The position numbers were made by a program, and so were the translations under genes. A stretch of 64,000 nucleotides of DNA from APNM01 sp040361335 (GTDB lineage: Bacteria > Pseudomonadota > Gammaproteobacteria > Nevskiales > Salinisphaeraceae): assembly GCF_040361335.1 (NCBI RefSeq), contig NZ_APNM01000007.1:124001-188000 (forward strand). The letters run 5' to 3'. This document shows, piece by piece, positions 23,743 through 32,647 of this stretch (within the stretch, counting starts at the first letter, position 1; each line of letters opens with the position of its first letter). The notes below the pieces were generated by a model, which saw only the letters and a list, made by a program, of their open reading frames with translations, had not been told where the DNA came from and searched no databases.

Positions 23743-26436
23743 TCACTGTTTCTGCATCCGGTCCAGCGCCCGCGTCAGCACCTGCCGTAGCTGGTGGAAC
23801 AGCGCCGGGTCGTCGATGGGACGATGGTTGCGGTCGGTGACGTAGAAGATGTCCTCGGCACGCTCGCCGATGGTGGCGATCTTGGCGGTCTCCACCAGGA
23901 TGCCGCGCTTGCGGAAGATGTCGCCGACGGTCGACAGCAGGCCGGGGCGGTCGGCGGTAATCAGCTCCATGACCGTGCGGTCGCGGTCGGGATCGTCGCG
24001 GAAGTAGATCTGGGTCGGCACCGTGAAGGCACGGCTGCGCCGCGACGCGCGCCGGGTGACCCGCACCCGCGAGACCTCGGGGTCGGCGATGGCGCGGGCC
24101 AGGGCGGTCTCGATCTCCTGGGCGCGATGGGCCTCGGTGATGGCGCTGCCGTCGCTCTCCGTGACCACGTAGCTGTCCACGGTGTAGCCGTCGCGGGTGG
24201 TGTTGATGCGCGCGTCCAGGATCGACAGGCCGAGTTGGGCCAGGATGCCGGTGGTGAGGCCGAACAGGTAGTCGCGGTCGCGGGTGTAGACGAATACCGT
24301 GGTGCCGCGCTGGCCGCTGGTGTCCACCAGCACCAGCGGCGCCTCCCGGTCGGCGGTGTCGTGGGCCGCGATGCCGGCGGTCTGCCAGGCGATCTCGCCC
24401 GGCGTGTGGCGCAGGAAATACTCGTCGTCCATGCGCTCCCAGATGGCCTTGAACACCGGCGTGCGCACCTTGTTCCGGGTGAGGATGGCGGCCGCGGCGC
24501 TACGGGTCTCGGCCACCAGTTCCTCCTCGCGTAGCGGGTTCTCCAGACCCCGTGCGAGGGCGCGGGCGGTGCCTCGGTAAAGCTCCACCAGCAGGCTTTC
24601 CTTCCAGGAGTTCCAGAGCTCGGGATTGGTGGCGCGGATGTCGCAGATGGTGAAGATGAACAGCCGGTCCAGGCGTTCGCGGCTGGCCACCGCCTGCGCG
24701 AATTCGTGCACCACCGCCGGGTCGTTGATGTCCTTGCGCTGGGCGGTCATCGACATCAGCAGGTGTTGCCGTACCAGCCAGCACACCAGGTCGGTGTCCT
24801 CGCTGGACAGGCCGTGGTGGCGGCAGAAGGTCTCGGCGTCCACCGCGCCCAGTTCCGAATGGTCGCCGCCGCGGCCCTTGGCGATGTCGTGGAACAGGCC
24901 GGCGACGTACAGCAGGTGCGGCTTGTCCAGCCGCTGCATGATCTCGCTGGCGAAGGGCAGTTCGTGATCGAAGCGCGGCAGCCGCAGCCGGCGCAGGTTC
25001 CGGATCACGAACAGGGTGTGCTCGTCCACCGTGAGCGTGTGGAACAGGTCGTACTGCATGCGGCCGATGATGCGGCCGAAGTTGGGTAGGTAGCGGCCGA
25101 GGATGCCGTAGCGGTTCATCCGGCGCAGGGCCCGGGTCACGCCGCCGCGCTGGCGCAGGATCTCGGTGAACAGCCGGCGGTTGCGGACGTCGTTGCGGAA
25201 GTCGTCGTCGATCAGACGGCGGTCGCGCCGCATCAGGCGCAGGGTCTCGGCACGGATGCCGGTCAGCCGCGGCCGGGTCTGCATGAGATAGAAAATCTCC
25301 AGCAGCGCCGCGGGATGGCGGCGGAACACCTCGGCGTCGCGCACCTCGATGAAGCCGTGCCGGGACTGGAAGCGCGGGTTGATCGGCACCGGCGCGGCAT
25401 CGTCGCCGGCGTGCAGGATGGCCTCCGAGAACAGTTGCAGCAGGATATCGTTTAGCGCGGATAACGCCTTGATATTCCTGTAGTAACGCTGCATGAACTG
25501 TTCCACGGCGAGGTTGTGCCGGGCGTCGCGGTAGCCGAAGCGCTCCGCGACCTGCACCTGGTGGTCGAACAGCAGCCGGTCCTCGCTGCGATCGGCAAGG
25601 GTGTGCAGGGCGAAGCGCACGCGCCAGAGGAAGGCCTGGCCGCGGCGCAGCTCGCCGTACTCGCGCTCGCTGAGGAAGCCGTGTTCCACCAGTCCGTAGA
25701 GCGTGTCGGCGCCGAAATGGCGCTTGGCGACCCAGGCGATGGTCTGGATGTCGCGCAGGCCGCCCGGGGATTCTTTGACGTTGGGTTCCAGCTTGTAGGC
25801 GGTCTCGTCGAAGCGCGCGTGGCGCTCGCGTTGCTCGTCCAGCTTCGCCTGGAAGAACTCGGCCACCGGCCAGATACGGTCGGGCCCGATGCGTGCCTGC
25901 ATGTCGGCGAACAAGCGCTCGCTGCCGTCGAGCAGGCGGGCCTCCATCAGGTTGGTGATGATGGTGATGTCGTCGGCGGCGACCTCGGCGCATTCCGCCG
26001 GCGAGCGCACGCTGTGCCCGATCTCCAGGCCCAGGTCCCAGGCGAAGGTGACGAAGCCCTCGAATGCCTCCCGGAGTTCCTCCAGGCAGCCGTCGGGGTA
26101 GAGGATCAGCAGATCGATGTCGGAGTGCGGCAGCAGGGCGCCGCGGCCGTAGCCGCCCACCGCGGCCAGCGCGGCCTCGTCGGCCAATTCGCCGACGTAG
26201 TGCCGCCAGCCGCGTCTCAGGACCGCGTCCACGAGTCGCGCCCGGCAGACGACCAGTTCCTCCGCGGAGGCGCCGGCGGCGAAGCCGTCGGCGAGCAGCG
26301 AGCGAGCCTGCTTGAGGGCGTCGCGCAGGGGGGCGATCTCGGCGCCTTCGACGGTCTCGAGCCCGGACAATACCCGCCGCTCGAGATCGCGCGAGAAGAT
26401 GTCGGCGGTCACCTCGTCCGCGGTGTCGGTGCTCAT
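23743..26436 (-). CDS. glnD: Bifunctional PII uridylyltransferase / uridylyl-removing enzyme
   Basis: Glutamine sensor that uridylylates and de-uridylylates PII. The protein is 897 residues from the ATG at 26436, which overlaps the map stop as ATGA. Domains in order are nucleotidyltransferase (GGYGRGALLPHSDIDLLILY, residues ~85-105), a helical middle, HD phosphohydrolase (LFHDIAKGRGGDHS, ~430-445), and two C-terminal ACT domains (VDTSGQRGTTVFVYTRDR... and DRTVMELITADRPGLLSTVG). All key blocks look intact. The map-glnD-dapC order is conserved in gammaproteobacteria. The 22-residue upstream extension in the open frame lies inside map and is not expected to be translated. Confidence 0.97.
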   Translation of the reverse strand: MSTDTADEVTADIFSRDLERRVLSGLETVEGAEIAPLRDALKQARSLLADGFAAGASAEELVVCRARLVDAVLRRGWRHYVGELADEAALAAVGGYGRGALLPHSDIDLLILYPDGCLEELREAFEGFVTFAWDLGLEIGHSVRSPAECAEVAADDITIITNLMEARLLDGSERLFADMQARIGPDRIWPVAEFFQAKLDEQRERHARFDETAYKLEPNVKESPGGLRDIQTIAWVAKRHFGADTLYGLVEHGFLSEREYGELRRGQAFLWRVRFALHTLADRSEDRLLFDHQVQVAERFGYRDARHNLAVEQFMQRYYRNIKALSALNDILLQLFSEAILHAGDDAAPVPINPRFQSRHGFIEVRDAEVFRRHPAALLEIFYLMQTRPRLTGIRAETLRLMRRDRRLIDDDFRNDVRNRRLFTEILRQRGGVTRALRRMNRYGILGRYLPNFGRIIGRMQYDLFHTLTVDEHTLFVIRNLRRLRLPRFDHELPFASEIMQRLDKPHLLYVAGLFHDIAKGRGGDHSELGAVDAETFCRHHGLSSEDTDLVCWLVRQHLLMSMTAQRKDINDPAVVHEFAQAVASRERLDRLFIFTICDIRATNPELWNSWKESLLVELYRGTARALARGLENPLREEELVAETRSAAAAILTRNKVRTPVFKAIWERMDDEYFLRHTPGEIAWQTAGIAAHDTADREAPLVLVDTSGQRGTTVFVYTRDRDYLFGLTTGILAQLGLSILDARINTTRDGYTVDSYVVTESDGSAITEAHRAQEIETALARAIADPEVSRVRVTRRASRRSRAFTVPTQIYFRDDPDRDRTVMELITADRPGLLSTVGDIFRKRGILVETAKIATIGERAEDIFYVTDRNHRPIDDPALFHQLRQVLTRALDRMQKQ

Positions 26437-27197
26437 CCGTCGTTCGCGCCGGGGGTCAGGATTTCGACGCCGTCCCGGGTGACCAGGAGGGTGTGCTCCC
26501 ATTGCGCCGACAGCGAGTGGTCCTTGGTGACCACGGTCCAGCCGTCCGGCAGGACCTTAACGTGGCGCTTGCCGGCGTTGACCATGGGCTCGATGGTGAA
26601 GGTCATGCCCGGTTCCAGCACCAGGCCGCTGCCGCGCTTGCCGTAATGCAGCACCTGCGGGTCCTCGTGGAACTGGCGGCCGATGCCGTGGCCGCAGTAC
26701 TCACGCACCACCGAGCAGTGCTGGGACTCGACGTATTCCTGGATGACGGCCCCGATGTCGCCGAGGCGGGCGCCGGGGCGGACGTGCTCGATGCCCAGGT
26801 GGAGCGCCTCGCGGGCCACCTCGGAGACGCGCTGTGCGCGCACGCCGGGCTTGCCGACGGCGAACATGCGGCTGGTGTCGCCGTGGTAGCCGTCCAGGAT
26901 CACGGTGATGTCGATGTTGAGAAGGTCGCCCTTCTTGAGCTTCTTGTCCCCGGGGATGCCGTGACAGACGACATGGTTCACCGACGTGCAGATCGACTTG
27001 GGAAAGCCGTGATAGTTGAGCGGGGCGGGGATCGCGCCCAGTTCGTTGACGATGTAGTCGTGGCAGATCTCGTCCAGCTCGCCGGTGGTGACGCCGGGGG
27101 CGACGTGCGGTCCGATCATGTCCAGGACGCTGGCGGCGGCGCGTCCGGCCCGCCGCATCTTGTCCTGTTCCTCGACGCTCTTGATGGTGACGCTCAT
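26433..27197 (-). CDS. map: Type I methionine aminopeptidase
   Basis: Removes the N-terminal methionine from nascent proteins. It is 254 residues, typical of type I. The metal ligands are visible: Asp in DITVILDGYHGD (two Asp), His in GHGIGRQFHEDP, Glu in MTFTIEPMV, and the C-terminal Glu in SAQWEHTLLVT. It is divergent from rpsB, the standard arrangement, and its stop overlaps the glnD start. ATG start with the typical MSVTIKSVEEQDKMR N-terminus. Confidence 0.98.
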   Translation of the reverse strand: MSVTIKSVEEQDKMRRAGRAAASVLDMIGPHVAPGVTTGELDEICHDYIVNELGAIPAPLNYHGFPKSICTSVNHVVCHGIPGDKKLKKGDLLNIDITVILDGYHGDTSRMFAVGKPGVRAQRVSEVAREALHLGIEHVRPGARLGDIGAVIQEYVESQHCSVVREYCGHGIGRQFHEDPQVLHYGKRGSGLVLEPGMTFTIEPMVNAGKRHVKVLPDGWTVVTKDHSLSAQWEHTLLVTRDGVEILTPGANDG

Positions 27198-27512
27198 TGG
27201 ATCCAGTCCGGAAATGGGCGCCGGAAGGCACCCGCAAAAGCTCCCTAGTATTTCATTCCTGCCCCGCTTTGTCGCGCGAACCGGCCCGTGTCCCGGCGCG
27301 GCCGGGGCCGATCGGCGACACGGGCGGTGGTTATAACGGGTGCGTTATGGTATAAACCGCCCGCATTCGCGGCAACGCGGATGCACATATATATCTTTTA
27401 CTAACCCACACACGCGCCGGCACATGCGGCCGGGTGTCCGGTGGAAGGAAGCTGTCTTCCCGAGGCCGGATTGCCGTATGGGGCGCGTGGAGGCCCAACC
27501 CGGAGTCGGAAA
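27198..27512. promoter_or_regulatory. Divergent map / rpsB promoter and rpsB leader region
   Basis: This 315-nt gap between divergent genes has an AT-richer patch on the plus strand at 27331-27356 ending in TATAAA (27351-27356), a plausible -10 for rpsB; the matching -35 (TGGTTA at 27328-27333, 17 nt upstream) is weak. A second AT patch lies at 27388-27402. The ~150-nt leader fits the known autogenous control of rpsB by ribosomal protein S2 in gammaproteobacteria, but I did not identify the structured motif with certainty. Confidence 0.4.
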
Positions 27513-28454
27513 ATGAGCCAAGTGAGCATGCGTCAACTGCTCGAGGCGGGGGTCCATTTCGGCCACCGCACTCGGTACTGGAATCCGAAGATGTCGCCCT
27601 ACATCTTCGGTCATCGCAACAAGATCCACATCATCAACCTCGAGGAGACCCTGCCGCTCCTCAAGGAAGCCCAGAACTACGTGAGCCGTCTCGCCGCCAA
27701 CGGCGGCCGGATCATGTTCGTGGGCACCAAGCGCGCGGCCCGCGACGCCATCGGCACCCAGGCCCGGCGTTGCGGCATGCCCTACGTCAACCACCGTTGG
27801 CTCGGCGGCATGCTGACCAACTTCAAGACCGTCAAGAACTCGATCCAGCGTCTGCACGACCTGGAGCAGATGATCGAGGACGGCTCCATCCGCAAGCTCT
27901 CCAAGAAGGAGGGCCTGGAGCTCACCCGCGAGCGTGACAAGCTCGAGCGCGGTATCGGCGGCATCAAGGACATGACCAGCCTGCCCGACGCCCTGTTCGT
28001 GATCGACGTCGGCTTCGAGAAGATCGCCGTGGACGAGGCCCGCAAGCTGGGCATCCCGGTGGTCGCGGTGGTGGATACCAACTGCTCGCCGGACGGTGTC
28101 GACGTGGTGATCCCGGGCAACGACGACGCGATCCGCGCGATCCGCATCTACACCGAGGTGGTCGCGGACGCGGTGCTCGACGGGCGGGCGTCCTCGGTGC
28201 GTGGCGCCAAGGAGCAGGCCGGCGGCGGCGACTATGTCGAAGAGGCGCCGGCACCGGCGGCCGAGCCCACGGCCGAGACGGAAGCCGCCCAGGCGGAGAC
28301 CACGCAGAACACCGTGATCCAGGAATCCGAGACCGAGGCCGAGCCGACCGCCACCGCCTCGCTGGGCGACGTCGCCGCGTCGGATGCCGGCGAGGAGGGC
28401 GGTTCCGAGGAAGCCGAGAAGAAGGACGCCGACGAGTCCGCCGAGCAGAAGTGA
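27513..28454 (+). CDS. rpsB: 30S ribosomal protein S2 with long acidic C-terminal extension
   Basis: S2 of 313 residues. The first ~235 residues are standard (MRQLLEAGVHFGHRTRYWNPKM, KAARDAIGTQA-type block, PYVNHRWLGGMLTNFKT, DTNCSPDGVDVVIPGNDDAIR). It is an essential protein of the small-subunit head-body junction. About 75 further residues are an Ala/Glu/Thr-rich low-complexity tail (APAPAAEPTAETEAAQAE... to EKKDADESAEQK), longer than in E. coli S2 (241 residues). The reading frame is continuous and ends in a normal stop before tsf. The ATG is the second plausible start; an upstream in-frame GTG would add a non-conserved leader. Confidence 0.97.
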   Translation: MSQVSMRQLLEAGVHFGHRTRYWNPKMSPYIFGHRNKIHIINLEETLPLLKEAQNYVSRLAANGGRIMFVGTKRAARDAIGTQARRCGMPYVNHRWLGGMLTNFKTVKNSIQRLHDLEQMIEDGSIRKLSKKEGLELTRERDKLERGIGGIKDMTSLPDALFVIDVGFEKIAVDEARKLGIPVVAVVDTNCSPDGVDVVIPGNDDAIRAIRIYTEVVADAVLDGRASSVRGAKEQAGGGDYVEEAPAPAAEPTAETEAAQAETTQNTVIQESETEAEPTATASLGDVAASDAGEEGGSEEAEKKDADESAEQK

Positions 28455-28551
28455 TCGGCGGCGCCGTTACCGGCGATGGTTAACCGTGATGCCGGCGGTC
28501 CGAGGGGGCGGCCGGTATCAGTGGCACTGAATGATTTAGAGAGGAATACGC

Positions 28552-29433
28552 ATGGCGATTAGCGCAGCACAGGTGAAAGAGCTGCGGGAGCGCACCGGCG
28601 CCGGCATGATGGAGTGCAAGAAGGCGCTGGAGGCGGCCGGGGGCGACCTGGAGGCCGCCGCCGAGACGATGCGTCGCGAGGGCCTGGCCAAGGCCGACAA
28701 GAAGGCCGGCCGGATCGCGGCCGAGGGCCGCGTCGCGGTGGCCGTCGGCGACGACGGCCGCGAGGCGGTGCTGGTCGAGGTGAACTGCGAGACCGATTTC
28801 GTGGGCAAGAACGACGAGTTCGTCGCCTTCGCCGACGCCGTGGCCGCCACCGCCCTGCAGTCCGGCACCGATGATGTCGAGGCGTTGGCCGAGGCCGGGA
28901 TGGACGGCGAGACCGTCGAGGACCGGCGCCGCGCCCTGATCGCCTCCCTGGGCGAGAAGGTGACGGTGCGCCGCCTGCACCGGCTCCGCAGCGAGGGCGG
29001 CGTGATCGCGACCTACCTGCACGGCAGCCGTATCGGCAGCGCCGTGGCGCTGTCCGGCGGCGACGAGACCTTGGCACGCGACCTGGCGATGCACGTGGCC
29101 GCCAGCGCGCCCCGGTTCCGCGACGCCGACGACGTGCCCGCCGACGTCCGCGAGAGCGAGCGCGAGGTGCTGGTGGCGCAGGCCAAGGAGAGCGGCAAGC
29201 CCGACGACATCGTGCAGAAGATGGTCGAGGGGCGCTTGCGCAAGTTTCTCGGCGAGATCACGCTGCTGGGCCAGCCCTTCGTCAAGGATCCCGATCAGAC
29301 CGTGGCCAAGCTCCTGCAGGCCGCCGGTGCCGAGGTGACCGACTTCGCCCGTTTCGAGGTCGGCGAGGGCATCGAGAAGAAGCAGGAAGACTTCGCCGCC
29401 GAGGTGAAGGCCCAGGCCGAGGGCTCGGCCTAG
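28552..29433 (+). CDS. tsf: Elongation factor Ts
   Basis: Guanine nucleotide exchange factor for EF-Tu, 293 residues. N-terminal UBA-like domain AQVKELRERTGAGMMECKKAL, then the EF-Tu contact motif CETDFVGKNDEF at residues ~80-91, duplicated core subdomains, and the C-terminal LLGQPFVKDPDQTV module. It follows rpsB by 97 nt as in most bacteria; the gap carries GC-rich dyads but no clear terminator. AGAGAGGA precedes the ATG. Confidence 0.98.
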   Translation: MAISAAQVKELRERTGAGMMECKKALEAAGGDLEAAAETMRREGLAKADKKAGRIAAEGRVAVAVGDDGREAVLVEVNCETDFVGKNDEFVAFADAVAATALQSGTDDVEALAEAGMDGETVEDRRRALIASLGEKVTVRRLHRLRSEGGVIATYLHGSRIGSAVALSGGDETLARDLAMHVAASAPRFRDADDVPADVRESEREVLVAQAKESGKPDDIVQKMVEGRLRKFLGEITLLGQPFVKDPDQTVAKLLQAAGAEVTDFARFEVGEGIEKKQEDFAAEVKAQAEGSA

Positions 29434-29499
29434 GCCGGTCTGTCGCCGCGGCGCCCGCGCCGCGGCCGGGGCCGGCCCGCGGGGACCGGTCGAACGCGC

Positions 29500-29524
29500 G
29501 CCGGACGGCATGCCGCCGTCCGGC
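29500..29524. other. Stable hairpin between tsf and pyrH
   Basis: Perfect 9-bp stem, arms GCCGGACGG (29500-29508) and CCGTCCGGC (29516-29524), 7-nt loop. No T-run follows, so it is more likely an mRNA processing or stability element, or a weak attenuator, than an intrinsic terminator. Confidence 0.55.
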
Positions 29525-29554
29525 GGCTGTCCTGTCGGAGTTGGAGAGACGCGC

Positions 29555-30289
29555 ATGGGTGACGAGAAACCGGTCCATCGTCGGATTCTGCTCAAGCTCA
29601 GCGGCGAGGCTCTGATGGGCGAGGCCGATTACGGCATCGAGCCGCGCGTGATCAAGCGCCTGGCCTCCGAGATCGCCGATCTGATCGCCGCCGGCGTGGA
29701 GGTCGCGGTGGTCGTCGGCGGCGGCAACATCTTCCGCGGCGCAGGTCTCGCCGATGCCGGCATGGACCGGGTCACCGGCGACCAGATGGGCATGCTCGCC
29801 ACCGTGATGAACGCCCTGGCGCTGCAGGATGCGGTGGAGCACGCCGGCCTGACGGCCCGGGTCATGTCCGCGATCCGCGTCAACCAGGTATGCGAGGATT
29901 ACATCCGCCGGCGGGCCATCCGGCACCTGGAAAAGGGTCGCGTGGTGATCTTCGCGGCCGGCACCGGCAATCCCTTCTTCACCACCGATTCCGCGGCCAG
30001 CCTGCGGGCCATCGAGATCGGCGCGGACCTGCTGCTCAAGGCGACCAAGGTGGACGGCATCTACAGCGCGGACCCCTTCCGCGATCCGGGTGCGGAGCGC
30101 TACCCGCACCTGACCTACGACGAGGTCATCGACCGGCGGCTGGCGGTGATGGACACCACGGCGATCGTGCTTTGCCGCGACAACAACCTGCCGCTACGGG
30201 TGTTCGACATCGGCCGCCCCGGCGACCTGCACCGCATCGTCTGCGACGATGACGACGTTGGTACCCTGGTGGACAACCGCGAACGGTAG
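29555..30289 (+). CDS. pyrH: UMP kinase
   Basis: Phosphorylates UMP to UDP; hexameric cytoplasmic amino-acid-kinase fold enzyme. The protein is 244 residues from the ATG at 29555. Blocks seen are RILLKLSGEALMG, VVVGGGNIFRG, DRVTGDQMGMLATVMNALALQD, RVVIFAAGTGNPFFTTDSAA and KATKVDGIYSADP. Between tsf and frr, the universal order in this phylum. GGAGAG precedes the start. Confidence 0.98.
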   Translation: MGDEKPVHRRILLKLSGEALMGEADYGIEPRVIKRLASEIADLIAAGVEVAVVVGGGNIFRGAGLADAGMDRVTGDQMGMLATVMNALALQDAVEHAGLTARVMSAIRVNQVCEDYIRRRAIRHLEKGRVVIFAAGTGNPFFTTDSAASLRAIEIGADLLLKATKVDGIYSADPFRDPGAERYPHLTYDEVIDRRLAVMDTTAIVLCRDNNLPLRVFDIGRPGDLHRIVCDDDDVGTLVDNRER

Positions 30290-30303
30290 TAAGGAAGCCA
30301 CAC

Positions 30304-30861
30304 ATGCTCGATGAGATCCAGAAAGACGCGAGCAGCCGGATGGACAAGACCATCTCCGTGCTCAACGACAATTTCCACAAGATCCGCACGGGACGCGCCC
30401 ATACCAGCCTGCTCGACCACGTGACCGTGGACTACTACGGCACCGAGGTACCCCTGAACCAGGCCGCGAGCGTCAACGTCGAGGACGCGCGCACGCTGAC
30501 CGTCAGCCCCTGGGAGAAGAGCATGGTGCCGGTGGTCGAGAAGGCGATCATGACCTCCGACCTGGGTCTGAACCCCTCGACCGCGGGCACCGTGATCCGC
30601 GTGGTCCTGCCGCCGCTGACGGAGGAACGTCGGCGGGACCTGGTGCGCATCCTGCGCCAGGAGGCGGAGGATGCCCGGATCGCCGTCCGCAACATTCGCC
30701 GCGACGCCAACCAGGACCTCAAGGACCTGGTCTCCGAGAAGGAACTCTCCGAGGACGAGGCCCGCCACGGCGAGCAACGCATCCAGGAGCTCACGGATAA
30801 GCACATCGCCCGCATCGACAGCCTGCTCGAAGCCAAGGAGCAGGAGGTGATGACGGTTTGA
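30304..30861 (+). CDS. frr: Ribosome recycling factor
   Basis: Dissociates post-termination ribosomes with EF-G. The protein is 185 residues, the standard length, with the RTGRAHTSLLDHVTVDYYGTEVPLNQ block, LPPLTEERRRDLVR and a C-terminal triple-helix end (KHIARIDSLLEAKEQEVMTV). It lies 14 nt after pyrH with a GGAAG ribosome site. Confidence 0.98.
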   Translation: MLDEIQKDASSRMDKTISVLNDNFHKIRTGRAHTSLLDHVTVDYYGTEVPLNQAASVNVEDARTLTVSPWEKSMVPVVEKAIMTSDLGLNPSTAGTVIRVVLPPLTEERRRDLVRILRQEAEDARIAVRNIRRDANQDLKDLVSEKELSEDEARHGEQRIQELTDKHIARIDSLLEAKEQEVMTV

Positions 30862-30893
30862 ACGTGCCCCGGTGCGGCAAGGACGGTTCGTGA

Positions 30894-31646
30894 ATGGCTG
30901 ACACGCAGACCTCCTCGCGGATCTCGCCGGATACGGCGGACGGACCCGCCAGCGTCCCGCGTCACGTCGCCATCGTGATGGACGGTAACGGCCGCTGGGC
31001 GGCCGCCCGCGGCAAGCCCCGCACCAGCGGTCACGCCGCCGGCGCCCGTGCCGCCCGGGACGCGGTGGAGGCGGCGCGCCGCAGCGGCATCGAGGTGCTG
31101 ACCCTGTTCGCGTTCTCCAGCGAGAACTGGCGTCGCCCGCGTGCCGAGGTCCGGGTGCTCATGGACCTGTTCCTGCGCACGGTCCGCAAGGAGGCGCCGG
31201 AACTGCGCGCCAACGGTATCCGCCTGCGTTTCATCGGCGCGCGCGACCGCTTCCCCGAGGCACTGCAGCGGGGCATGCGGCGCGCCGAACTGCTCACCGC
31301 CGAGAACGCCGACATGGACCTGCTGGTGGCGGTGGACTACGGCGGCCGCTGGGACATCGCGCAGGCCGCGCGCCGGCTCGCCGAGGACTGCGCCGCCGGC
31401 CGCCTGGACCCGGCGGATATCGACGAGGATCGCTTCGCCGCGGCGATGAGCCTGGCGAAATACCCGGCACCGGACCTGTTCATCCGCACCGGCCGCGAGC
31501 GACGCCTCAGCAATTTCCTTCTCTGGGACCTGGCCTACACGGAGATGTACTTCAGCGACATCCTGTGGCCGGACTTCGACGCCGGGGCGCTGGCCGCCGC
31601 CGTCGAATGGTTCGGGGGACGCGAGCGCCGCTTCGGTCGTGTCTGA
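30894..31646 (+). CDS. uppS: Undecaprenyl diphosphate synthase (cis-prenyltransferase)
   Basis: Condenses eight isopentenyl diphosphates onto farnesyl diphosphate to make the C55 carrier for peptidoglycan and LPS. The protein is 250 residues. Asp30 in VMDGNGRWA is the catalytic Mg ligand, with LTLFAFSSENWRRP, the KYPAPDLFIRTGRERRLSNFLLWDLAYTE block and the Glu near EMYFSD. Genes frr-uppS-cdsA follow the usual order. The enzyme shows that isoprenoid precursors are made, which matters because dxr, ispD and ispF are not at their customary neighbours. Confidence 0.97.
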   Translation: MADTQTSSRISPDTADGPASVPRHVAIVMDGNGRWAAARGKPRTSGHAAGARAARDAVEAARRSGIEVLTLFAFSSENWRRPRAEVRVLMDLFLRTVRKEAPELRANGIRLRFIGARDRFPEALQRGMRRAELLTAENADMDLLVAVDYGGRWDIAQAARRLAEDCAAGRLDPADIDEDRFAAAMSLAKYPAPDLFIRTGRERRLSNFLLWDLAYTEMYFSDILWPDFDAGALAAAVEWFGGRERRFGRV

Positions 31647-31721
31647 GGCGCCCCGGACCGGCATGCTGCCGAAAACCCCGAACACGATCCCCGCCGGCAC
31701 CGTGAACCGGAGGCCGTCGTC

Positions 31722-32540
31722 ATGCTCCTGACACGCGTGCTGACCGCCCTGGCGCTGCTGCCGCTGGTGGTGGCGGCCATCCTGTGGCTGCCCACGGACG
31801 CGATCGCCGTGGTGGCCGGCGGCGCGTTCGCGATCGGTGCCTGGGAATGGGGCCGTCTCCTGGACTTCCGGACCCGCCAGGCGCGCGCCGTCTGCGCGGC
31901 GATCGCGATCGCGGGCTTCGCGGGGCTATGGTGGCTGCCCGCGCAGCATCCGATACCGCGGGCCCTGATGGCGGCGGCCGTGATCTGGTGGCTCTGCGTC
32001 GTCCTCTGGATCGCCCGTTTCCCGCGCGGCTGGGAAGCGAGCCTGGGCCGGCGGCCGCTGGCGGCGGCGCTGGGCGTGGTGGTGCTCGGTGCCACGTTCC
32101 TCGCGATCCTCGCCGTCCATGACCGTGCCGACGGGCCGGCATTGCTGCTGTTGTTGTTCGTGCTGACCTGGGCGGCGGACACCGGCGCCTATTTCAGCGG
32201 CCGTTTCCTGGGACGGCACAAGCTCGCGCCCCGCGTGAGCCCCGGCAAGACCTGGGAGGGCGCCGCCGGCGGCGTCGCGCTGGCGACGCTCGCCGCCGCG
32301 CTCGGCGGCTGGTGGCTGGGGCACGGCGGTGCCGCGCTGGCGGCCTGGGCCCTGCTGGGCGCCGTGGTCGCCGCGATCTCCATCCTCGGCGATCTCACCA
32401 TCAGCATGTTCAAGCGCAGCGCCGGCCTCAAGGACGCGGGCCAGCTTTTCCCGGGCCACGGCGGCATCCTGGACCGGCTCGACAGCCTGCTCGCCGCGGC
32501 CCCGGTCTACGCGGCGGGCCTGGCGATGCTGCCGGCGTGA
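31722..32540 (+). CDS. cdsA: Phosphatidate cytidylyltransferase
   Basis: Makes CDP-diacylglycerol from phosphatidate and CTP; integral inner-membrane enzyme of 272 residues with about seven to eight hydrophobic segments. The diagnostic C-terminal signature is complete: SMFKRSAGLKDAGQLFPGHGG followed by ILDRLD. In most relatives dxr comes next; here only 107 nt separate it from rseP and no dxr remnant is visible. Confidence 0.97.
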   Translation: MLLTRVLTALALLPLVVAAILWLPTDAIAVVAGGAFAIGAWEWGRLLDFRTRQARAVCAAIAIAGFAGLWWLPAQHPIPRALMAAAVIWWLCVVLWIARFPRGWEASLGRRPLAAALGVVVLGATFLAILAVHDRADGPALLLLLFVLTWAADTGAYFSGRFLGRHKLAPRVSPGKTWEGAAGGVALATLAAALGGWWLGHGGAALAAWALLGAVVAAISILGDLTISMFKRSAGLKDAGQLFPGHGGILDRLDSLLAAAPVYAAGLAMLPA

Positions 32541-32647
32541 GTCCGGGGGCCCGCGGCACCGACTGATATCGCCGGGGATCGTTTTCGGCTCACCGTGGTC
32601 GAAGCGGAAACCGACACCGAGCCCGACAGGGGAGATCGACAGAGACA

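Noticed and set aside
27326..27512. tRNA or riboswitch upstream of rpsB
   Set aside because: No cloverleaf or recognised aptamer could be traced by eye; an S2 leader remains possible and is noted only as a regulatory region.
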